A stretch of 36,515 nucleotides of DNA from an uncultured Fretibacterium sp. (GTDB lineage Bacteria; Synergistota; Synergistia; Synergistales; Aminobacteriaceae), in the NCBI GenBank assembly GCA_937915755.1, contig CALGGR010000024.1:1-36515 (forward strand). The letters are read 5' to 3'. Made by a program: the position numbers and the translations under genes. The notes below the pieces were generated by a model. The model searched no databases and had not been told where the DNA came from. It saw only the letters and a program-made list of their open reading frames with translations. Below, one piece after another: positions 1 to 6,442 of this stretch (positions within the stretch are counted from its first letter, which is position 1; the number at the start of each line of letters is the position of its first letter).

Positions 1-55
1 ACCAGACCAGACCAGACCAGACCAGACCAGACCAGACCAGACCAGACCAGACCAG
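1..55 (+). repeat. Pentanucleotide tandem repeat, 11 copies of ACCAG, in frame at the 5' end of the acyltransferase gene
   Basis: Eleven perfect head-to-tail copies of ACCAG are visible, and the array continues off the left edge, so the total number is unknown. Because 5 is not a multiple of 3, each frame reads a rotation of the same five-residue repeat (Thr-Arg-Pro-Asp-Gln) with no stop codon. The array runs directly into the acyltransferase frame. Gain or loss of one unit would shift the downstream frame: one alternative frame meets TAG at 78-80 and the other runs into TAA near position 270. This is the form expected of a slipped-strand phase-variation tract. Confidence 0.9.
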
Positions 56-1072
56 CTTATTGCCCGAAATTCATCGCTAGAATTGCTGAGAATCATAGGA
101 ATGGTGATAATAGTTGCGTGCCACACAAATCATGGAGGCTTTAACTTTCCCGCAAGTTCGATTACAATCAATCATTTGTGGCAACAATTCATATATATGG
201 GAGGCGGACTCGGGAACTGTATATTTGTTATGCTGTCAGGGTATTTTCTCATCGCGTCGGAAGGCATAAGTCTCCGCAAACTGCTCAATCTTTGGACGAG
301 AATATTTTTCTGGTCGGTAGTGATATTCTGTGCATTTGTATACTCAGGTATTGTTCCTTTCAGCTTTAGGTCGGCACTAAGAGCTTTCATGCCGGTAACT
401 CGTTCGCAGTGGTGGTTCGCAAGCACATATTTCGTGATGTACCTTGTCCATCCGTATGTAAACAGATTACTTCACAGCTTCACACGCGAAGAGTACAGGA
501 AATTCCTTCTGTCAGTTATGATTTACTGGTGCATAATACCAATGTTGACAAAGTCAGATTTTGGGGCTAATGATACTATCAACTTCATATGTGTGTATTC
601 CATTGCCGGATATTTGAGGCTTTACGGGGTAGACTTACGTGGAAGAAAATATCTACTCTATGCTCTCGGCTTCATATGGATAAATTTCATGTCAACAATA
701 TTTTTCGACTTGATAGGCCTGAAAATTGCTATTGCAGCGAAAGGGGCACTGTACTTACACCCTATGATGAGGCCTTTCACGATTGCGGCGGCATTGTGCT
801 TGCTTGCAGGTTTCAGAGGTCTCAATATCCCATACAGCAAGCTAATCAACACTATAGCTTCGGCAACATTTGGGGTATATCTCATTCATGACAGTAATCT
901 TGTCAGGCCGTTCCTTTGGCATGAAGTTTTCCGAAACGCCTCATTCCAAGACAGTTCTTACTTGATACCTTACTCGGTCGCAGTAATCCTCATCGTCTAT
1001 TTAGTGTGCACTCTCCTCGAATTGGTTAGGTCAAAGATTTTCATGGTGATTTCACGAGGTGGTTTGTCATAA
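1..1072 (+). CDS. Acyltransferase family 3 membrane protein (OatA/WecH-like), 5' partial
   Basis: Integral membrane acyltransferase of the acyltransferase-3 superfamily, which typically O-acetylates surface polysaccharide, LPS sugars or peptidoglycan. The start codon lies left of the window. The reading frame is open from position 2 through the ACCAG array and then enters the family's N-terminal signature (RNSSLELLRIIGM, then a His-containing first helix with CHTNHGG). Further family marks are a GNCIFVMLSGYFLI segment and about nine to ten hydrophobic segments over some 340 residues. A TTG at 83 could be read as a start, but it has no ribosome binding site and would remove family-conserved residues, so I treat it as internal. 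The repeat tract before the first helix makes this gene a strong candidate for on/off phase variation. The acyl donor and acceptor cannot be read from the sequence. Confidence 0.85.
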   Translation, partial: PDQTRPDQTRPDQTRPDQLIARNSSLELLRIIGMVIIVACHTNHGGFNFPASSITINHLWQQFIYMGGGLGNCIFVMLSGYFLIASEGISLRKLLNLWTRIFFWSVVIFCAFVYSGIVPFSFRSALRAFMPVTRSQWWFASTYFVMYLVHPYVNRLLHSFTREEYRKFLLSVMIYWCIIPMLTKSDFGANDTINFICVYSIAGYLRLYGVDLRGRKYLLYALGFIWINFMSTIFFDLIGLKIAIAAKGALYLHPMMRPFTIAAALCLLAGFRGLNIPYSKLINTIASATFGVYLIHDSNLVRPFLWHEVFRNASFQDSSYLIPYSVAVILIVYLVCTLLELVRSKIFMVISRGGLS

Positions 1073-1103
1073 AACAAAAATCCCCCGACTCATCATCGGG
1101 GGC
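1071..1103 (-). terminator. Rho-independent terminator of pgi
   Basis: A 7-bp GC-rich stem (CCCCCGA at 1082-1088 pairing with TCGGGGG at 1096-1102) has a 7-nt loop. Read on the minus strand it is followed by a T-rich run (ATTTTTGTTTT), so it terminates pgi. It lies between the convergent acyltransferase and pgi genes. In the plus direction there is no immediate T-run. Confidence 0.85.
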
Positions 1104-1116
1104 AATCATCGCAATT

Positions 1117-2424
1117 TTACTTTCCGGGCTTTCCGAGAAGCTTGAACATATTGGCCTTGTAGAACTCAACGCCGGGCTGGTTGAACGGATTGATGCCGCT
1201 GATGTAACCCGACACGCCGCAGGCAAACTCGAAGAAGTAGAACAGTTCACCGAGTGATTTCTCGTCCTGTGCCGGAATCTTCACCATCATGTTCGGAACT
1301 CCGCCGTCAACATGAGCCGCTATAGTCCCCTGCATTGCGCACTGGTTCACCCAGCTCATGTTCTTCCCCGCAAGGTAGTTCAGGCCGTCAAGGTCATTGT
1401 CCTGCGACGTGAGGGTGAAGTCCTTTCTTGCCTTCTCAATGTTGAGTACTGTCTCGAACATTATCCTGTCGCCGTCCTGAATGAACTGCCCCATTGAGTG
1501 AAGGTCAGTCGTGAGGTCAACAGATGCCGGGAAAATTCCCCTCTGATCCTTGCCTTCTGACTCTCCGTAAAGCTGTTTCCACCATTCCGAGATGTAGTGC
1601 ATTGAAGGCTCGTAGTTCGCGAGAATCTCTACGGTCTTTCCCTTGCGGTGAAGAATGTTGCGGATTGCCGCGTACTGCAGCGCAGGGTTCTCCTCGAATG
1701 CCTTGTTGAGCGCTACTTCACGACCCGCCGCAGCTCCGGCCATGAGTGCGTCAATGTCAGCACCTGAAGCAGCAATCGGAAGAAGTCCGACAGCCGTGAG
1801 AACCGAGAACCTTCCGCCCACATCGTCAGGAATCACGAATGACTCGTAGCCCTCAGTGTCAGCAAGAGTCTTAAGTGCCCCGCGCGCCTTGTCGGTTGTT
1901 GCGTAAATTCTCTTGGCTGCCTCTTTCGCACCGTACTTTTTGATGAGGAGGTCTCTGAACACTCTGAAAGCGATGGCAGTCTCTGTCGTTTTGCCTGACT
2001 TTGAGATTACGTTGACCGAGAAGTCGTGCCCTTCAAGAAGGTCGATAACGTCCTGAATGTACGTGCTGTTCATGCTGTTGCCGATGTAGTAGATTCGCGG
2101 GGTCTTTCGGACTTCAGGGGCTAGGTCGTTGTAGAAGCCGTGCCTAAGGAACTCGATCGCTGCCCTTGCGCCGAGATATGATCCACCGATTCCGGCAACG
2201 AGAAGAATCTCCGAGTCGCTCTGGATTTTCTTTGCGGCCATTTTGATGCGGCCGAACTCTTCCTTGTCGTAGTTCACGGGAAGGTCAATCCAGCCGAGAA
2301 AGTCATTGCCCGCGCCTTTACGGGACTTCAGAAGCTCGGCGGCCGAAAGCGTTATTGCCTTCATGCTGTCGATTTCGTGGGAACGGACGAACTTCATTGC
2401 ATTTGAATAGTCGAAGCCTGTCAT
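1117..2424 (-). CDS. pgi: Glucose-6-phosphate isomerase
   Basis: Cytosolic enzyme interconverting glucose-6-phosphate and fructose-6-phosphate in glycolysis and gluconeogenesis. The 435-residue product is the short bacterial form (Bacillus/Thermotoga-like, about 450 aa). Signatures present are GIGGSYLGARA near the N-terminus, the sugar-phosphate loop SKSGKTTETA, and the C-terminal part QRGIFPASVDLTTDLHSMGQ. The start ATG follows an AGGAGG about 8 nt upstream. It is the last gene of a minus-strand series after the beta-helix lipoprotein (55-nt gap without a strong terminator), so it may be cotranscribed with it. A strong terminator follows its stop. Confidence 0.96.
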   Translation of the reverse strand: MTGFDYSNAMKFVRSHEIDSMKAITLSAAELLKSRKGAGNDFLGWIDLPVNYDKEEFGRIKMAAKKIQSDSEILLVAGIGGSYLGARAAIEFLRHGFYNDLAPEVRKTPRIYYIGNSMNSTYIQDVIDLLEGHDFSVNVISKSGKTTETAIAFRVFRDLLIKKYGAKEAAKRIYATTDKARGALKTLADTEGYESFVIPDDVGGRFSVLTAVGLLPIAASGADIDALMAGAAAGREVALNKAFEENPALQYAAIRNILHRKGKTVEILANYEPSMHYISEWWKQLYGESEGKDQRGIFPASVDLTTDLHSMGQFIQDGDRIMFETVLNIEKARKDFTLTSQDNDLDGLNYLAGKNMSWVNQCAMQGTIAAHVDGGVPNMMVKIPAQDEKSLGELFYFFEFACGVSGYISGINPFNQPGVEFYKANMFKLLGKPGK

Positions 2425-2479
2425 GAAATTTTTGCCTCCTGTGCAAATTTTTTGGTTTTTAGTGAATGTGTATATTTTA

Positions 2480-4543
2480 TCACTGCGCCGTCCCGTTCAC
2501 ATAGAGAGTGTAGCTTCCCTTCGTGATTGTGCCGCTGTTGCTGAGGCTCGTTACGTAGGAATTTCCTGTGAGAGTCCATGTTGACCCGGCTTCAATTGTA
2601 ACGCTGACTGTTCCTGCCTGCCCCGAAGAATTTATCGCGCCGTTGAACGTCGAGGAATCCTTCAGGCTTAGTGCGAGAGTTGATGAGCTGTCGACGATAA
2701 TATTCCCGGCCATGTCCTGACCTGACGCATTAAGGGTAACTTTTCCGCCGTTACTTCCTGAGCTTCCCCATTTACCTGACGATGCCCTGAGGAAATTGCC
2801 GGACGAGTCATTGTTGGTTATGCTCACGCCTGAGAGAGCTATCGTTGTCGTTGTGTTCGTAACGTGGAATATATCGCCGTTTGCATTCGTGAGGCTTCCG
2901 TCAGTCATCGTGAATGATGAAGAGCCGTCAGAAGCGTCGCCCGACATTGACTGGTAGATCAGCACCGCCTGATAGTACGAGTCATTGCCGTTTAAGCTGG
3001 TGTGATTGGCATTGAGCGTGGAGTTAGTGAGGGTTACGGAGTTTCCGCCCTCGATTACAACGACCTGCGCGATTCCAGAATTTAGAGTTACGTCCGAGCC
3101 TGTAATCTCCGCCGTTGAGTATATCGCTGGGGACCCCTGACCGTTTGCCGTGTAAGTTCCGCCCGACACCGTGATAGTTCCGCCGCCTCTGTCCGAACGT
3201 ATCGCCGCTGACGAGCCGCCTGCTGTCGTAATCGTGAGATTTTCAGCATTGATTACACCGCCGCCTGTGGCCATGATGCCGCCGGAATTGTTCTTCGTTG
3301 TCGTGATCGTAGAGCCGGAAATCTTTATCGTCGTTCCATTGCCGGAATTGCTGCCATTGAGATTCCCGCCGTAAGAGAAGACCGCGTTTCCTCCGACAGC
3401 GCTGCTCGAAATGTCCGCACTCGTGATGGTGAGAGTGCCGCCGCCGCTCGCAAATACTGCCGCGTTTGAGCCTGTCCAGTCGTAGCCGCTTGTGCCATCG
3501 CTTGAGCCTGTAGCGTCGCCCGTCTTTGTCACGGTGATGTTGCTGTAAGTGGCTGAACCTGACGTCAGGGACAATGCGTGAGTGCTTGCTGTCGTTGACG
3601 AGTAAGTCTCACCCGTTGTTGTGCCGGTCTGGTCGTCGCTGGTCGTGTCGGTGTTGTCGTCCGAAGTCTGGTCATCACTCGTGGGGGTGTCTGGGACATT
3701 GTCGCCGCTAGTAGGTGCGTCGGGGACATTATCACCACTGGTTGGTGCGTCGGGGACGTTGTCGCCGCTGGTTGGTGCGTCCGGGACGTTATCGCCGCTG
3801 GTTGGTTTGTCCGGGACGTTGTCGCCGCTGGTTGGTCTGTCCGGGACGTTGTCGCCGCTTGCTGGTTTGTCCGGGACGTTGTCATCGCTCGTGATGTTGC
3901 TGGTATTGTCTCCGCCACTGTTACCGCCAGTATTGCCTTCAGTGCTGTTGCCGTTGTTGTTATTGCTGCTGCCTGAAGAAACGCTGACGAGTCCGAGAAC
4001 AGTCCTGCCTATTTCCTGCGTCGGCTTTGAGGCATTGGGGACAAATGACGCTTCGATCTGATTGCTCCCAGTACTCATGGCAGATGTGCTGAATGTGATT
4101 TGAGCCGATGATGACGAACTTGCCGTGATAGTTACGCCGTTTGCTGACCCGCTGAACTCACCGCCTGAAACGCCGGGTGAATATGCCGAAGCAGCGAGAT
4201 CATCATTGATATACACCCTCCAGATTTCTGTGTCGAACGCCGGTGACAATGTTACAGGGCTTAGAGCTTCACCCTGTGTGACCTGAGTCGTTGCCGTCTT
4301 CGAGAGTGATTTCGTTGCGCTGCTGGTGTTGTAGTTCACCGCGTTGTCCGGGAGTGTTTCATCAGCTGTTAGTCCGCCCTCTGCTATTATCTCGTCGACA
4401 AGTGCCTGAGTTTCCGCGTCCCTTCCATCTTGGTCTGGCTCACTGAAATTTGAGCTGCTTGAGCCTCCACAGCTCGACCCCATGACTGCAAAAGCAATCA
4501 TGCACATAACCACAATGCAAAGCCAAAACTTTCCTGCTTTCAT
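2480..4543 (-). CDS. Exported repeat-containing beta-helix protein, probable lipoprotein
   Basis: About 687 residues. The start is placed at the ATG at 4543 because an AGGAGG lies 8 nt upstream; an upstream in-frame ATG at 4561 would put that Shine-Dalgarno inside the coding region. The N-terminus has a basic residue pair, a hydrophobic helix and a cysteine in MGSSCGGSSSS, a weak but plausible lipobox. A globular part (residues about 40-170) is followed by an Asn/Ser/Gly linker, seven copies of a 10-residue repeat (GDNVPDxPTS), a Thr/Ser/Asp-rich linker, and about 330 residues of Gly/Ser/Thr-rich beta repeats (patterns such as GGTLTITSADIS, TIKISGSTITTT) that look like a right-handed beta-helix. 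Likely a surface or periplasmic glycan-binding or adhesion protein; no catalytic motif is seen. Its start is coupled to the upstream aminotransferase gene. Confidence 0.75.
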   Translation of the reverse strand: MKAGKFWLCIVVMCMIAFAVMGSSCGGSSSSNFSEPDQDGRDAETQALVDEIIAEGGLTADETLPDNAVNYNTSSATKSLSKTATTQVTQGEALSPVTLSPAFDTEIWRVYINDDLAASAYSPGVSGGEFSGSANGVTITASSSSSAQITFSTSAMSTGSNQIEASFVPNASKPTQEIGRTVLGLVSVSSGSSNNNNGNSTEGNTGGNSGGDNTSNITSDDNVPDKPASGDNVPDRPTSGDNVPDKPTSGDNVPDAPTSGDNVPDAPTSGDNVPDAPTSGDNVPDTPTSDDQTSDDNTDTTSDDQTGTTTGETYSSTTASTHALSLTSGSATYSNITVTKTGDATGSSDGTSGYDWTGSNAAVFASGGGTLTITSADISSSAVGGNAVFSYGGNLNGSNSGNGTTIKISGSTITTTKNNSGGIMATGGGVINAENLTITTAGGSSAAIRSDRGGGTITVSGGTYTANGQGSPAIYSTAEITGSDVTLNSGIAQVVVIEGGNSVTLTNSTLNANHTSLNGNDSYYQAVLIYQSMSGDASDGSSSFTMTDGSLTNANGDIFHVTNTTTTIALSGVSITNNDSSGNFLRASSGKWGSSGSNGGKVTLNASGQDMAGNIIVDSSSTLALSLKDSSTFNGAINSSGQAGTVSVTIEAGSTWTLTGNSYVTSLSNSGTITKGSYTLYVNGTAQ
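3677..3886 (-). repeat. Seven tandem 30-bp repeats encoding GDNVPDxPTS
   Basis: Seven consecutive 30-bp units encode (G/D)DNVPD(K/R/A/T)P(T/A)S. The units differ mainly at the variable codon and at silent sites. The unit length is a multiple of 3, so copy-number change would lengthen or shorten the stalk between the N-terminal and beta-helix parts without changing frame. There are no spacers, so this is a protein-coding tandem repeat and not a CRISPR array. Confidence 0.95.
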
Positions 4544-4545
4544 TA

Positions 4546-5697
4546 TCACAACCTCCTGCAAAATTCTTCCATTTTGTCCATTGACTCAATAAGAGTCTCC
4601 ATAGACTGGGTGCAGGCAATGCGGATATACCCTTCTCCAGTCTGACCGAATGCGCTACCGGGCAGTACGGCAACTTTAGCGGTGTTGAGGAGTTGCCACG
4701 TGAAATCTTCGCTCATCAAGCCAGTACCAGAAATGTCCGGGAAAAGATAGAACGCTCCCTCCGCTGGGTGGCACTTCACTCCCTTCATTGAGTTCAATTT
4801 TGAGGCAACAAACTTCATACGCTCACCGAAAATTTTAGCACGTTCCTTCACTTTTGTATCCTGAGTGTTCATTGCGTAGGCTGCGGCTTTTTGTGAGAGC
4901 GAGTTCACCCCGTAAGTCTGGAATGATGAGAGTACGCACATCGTGTTGATGACATTCTGCGGCGCGAAAAGATACCCAACTCTCCAGCCGGTCATGCAGT
5001 GGCTCTTTGATACTCCGGAAGCCAGGAGGGTGCGTTCCTTCATTCCCGGAATATTAGCGAAGCATACATGCTCACCGTTGAAGACCATAGATTCGTAAAT
5101 TTCGTCACTTAGGACAAACATGTCACGTTCCTCGACGAATTTTGCGATCTCCTCAAGCTGCTTGAGTGTTGCAACTCTTCCTGAAGGATTGCCGGGATAG
5201 TTGAGGATAATTCCGCGAGTGCGAGGGGTAGCTGCTGCCCTAAGTTCGTCGATAGTGGGGGCAAAATTATTCTCCTCGCGCGTCTTTATGGTTACGGGGA
5301 CTCCGCTGTTCCCGCGAATCTGAGCCTCGTACGGTGTGAAGTATGGCTCAATCAGCATGACTTCATCGCCGGGATTGAGAAGCGCTCCGAACGCAAGCCA
5401 CGGGATATGAAGCCCTCCCACTGAGATATATACGTTATCGGGCGAGGACTTAAGGCCGTGATGACGTTCCCAGTAAGCGCAGGCAGCCTCACGGACATCA
5501 AGATACCCCTGCAACGGCGGGTAATGTGTGAAGCCGTCTTTTGCAGCTTTTGCCGCCACGTCAACAATATCAGGCTCGGTGACGAAATCGGGTTCGCCTA
5601 TGCTGAGGTTGAGGACACCCTGCATTTTCTCGATGGCCTGAAAGACCCGTACCATTCCCGAAGGTTTTGACTCGCTGAATTTCTTTGCCAGTTCCAT
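4546..5697 (-). CDS. Class I/II pyridoxal-phosphate aminotransferase
   Basis: Cytosolic fold-type I aminotransferase of the AspC/PatA type, 383 residues. Visible features are the N-terminal LSIGEPDF, the NYPGNPSG substrate and cofactor motif (Asn170), the SDEIYE motif with Asp198 contacting the PLP ring nitrogen, the Schiff-base Lys231 in SGVSKSHCMTGWRVGY, and a C-terminal IRIAC with the carboxylate-binding arginine. Substrate cannot be fixed; aspartate or aromatic amino acids are typical for this group. The last codons (AGG AGG TTG TGA) double as the Shine-Dalgarno of the following lipoprotein gene, whose ATG lies 2 nt after the stop. This suggests translational coupling. No clear promoter was identified in the 95-bp divergent region upstream. 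Confidence 0.9.
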   Translation of the reverse strand: MELAKKFSESKPSGMVRVFQAIEKMQGVLNLSIGEPDFVTEPDIVDVAAKAAKDGFTHYPPLQGYLDVREAACAYWERHHGLKSSPDNVYISVGGLHIPWLAFGALLNPGDEVMLIEPYFTPYEAQIRGNSGVPVTIKTREENNFAPTIDELRAAATPRTRGIILNYPGNPSGRVATLKQLEEIAKFVEERDMFVLSDEIYESMVFNGEHVCFANIPGMKERTLLASGVSKSHCMTGWRVGYLFAPQNVINTMCVLSSFQTYGVNSLSQKAAAYAMNTQDTKVKERAKIFGERMKFVASKLNSMKGVKCHPAEGAFYLFPDISGTGLMSEDFTWQLLNTAKVAVLPGSAFGQTGEGYIRIACTQSMETLIESMDKMEEFCRRL

Positions 5698-5792
5698 AAA
5701 ATTACACTTCCCTGCATCAATGAATTTTCAGAATAATAACATATGAGCGTGTAGAATATTGGCGGTAAATTTTCACAGAAGGTGATTTTTCG

Positions 5793-6401
5793 TTGACAAA
5801 CAGAAAAGTTCTCGGCTACTTCACGATTGAGGGAGCACCCGGAGGAAATCAGGACTGGCTTCCAGAATGGGAGATGAACATGGGGGGCTGTGCTGCTGTT
5901 ACGGCCTGCGACACGTGCATATTCCTCTCACGGAAGGACGAATACCGCTCCCTCTACCCCTTCAACCCCGAAAAGCTTTCACGCTCCGACTTCATAAAGT
6001 TCGCGTCAATCATGAAGCCCTACCTTTCGCCGCGCTATCACGGGATAGACTTCCTTGAGACTTACATCTGCGGACTCTATGACTACATGGCCGACGCTAA
6101 GAATAACCGACTGATCCTCGAAGGTATCTCCGCAAACGTTCCCTATGAAATTTTCGCCGGGGCAATAATGGATCAGCTCGACAGGGATATTCCCGTACCC
6201 TTCCTTCTTCTTCATCATAAGAATCCCAAGCTCGACGATTTCCAGTGGCACTGGTTCAACCTCGCGGGCTATGACTTGGAGGGCGACGCAAAGATCCTCA
6301 CGGTAACTTACGGCGAGTACCAATGGTTCGGACTGAGGGATATTTACGAGACAGGTTACGAACGACGGGGCGGATTGATACGTATAACCACGCGCGTGTG
6401 A
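5793..6401 (+). CDS. C39-like cysteine-peptidase-fold protein of unknown role
   Basis: A 202-residue cytosolic-looking protein with no signal peptide. It starts at a TTG preceded by GAAGGTGA at a normal distance. The segment MNMGGCAAVTACD (Cys33) resembles the catalytic-Cys helix of papain-like C39 peptidases. A later QWHWFNLAGYD segment (His153, Asp161) resembles the His-Asp part of the same fold. Similar uncharacterised proteins are known to me from anaerobic Firmicutes-type genomes, but no substrate or partner is recalled. It has no ABC transporter or peptide precursor nearby, which argues against bacteriocin export. It could be a catalytic peptidase or transglutaminase-like enzyme, or a degenerate fold member. 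Confidence 0.6.
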   Translation: MTNRKVLGYFTIEGAPGGNQDWLPEWEMNMGGCAAVTACDTCIFLSRKDEYRSLYPFNPEKLSRSDFIKFASIMKPYLSPRYHGIDFLETYICGLYDYMADAKNNRLILEGISANVPYEIFAGAIMDQLDRDIPVPFLLLHHKNPKLDDFQWHWFNLAGYDLEGDAKILTVTYGEYQWFGLRDIYETGYERRGGLIRITTRV

Positions 6402-6442
6402 TATGATTGGTTAAAGCATAAAGCAAAGGGGTAGATTTTTGC

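Noticed and set aside
3677..3886. Possible CRISPR array
   Set aside because: The units are contiguous with no spacers and encode an in-frame protein repeat.
3565..4061. Long open frames on both strands across the 30-bp repeats (117 and 146 codons)
   Set aside because: A 30-bp repeat with no stop in any frame leaves all frames open. The translations are low-complexity, with no ribosome binding site, and the beta-helix protein frame clearly continues on both sides.
5698..5792. Divergent promoters between the aminotransferase and the C39-like gene
   Set aside because: Several AT-rich -10-like hexamers occur on both strands, but no -35/-10 pair has acceptable spacing.
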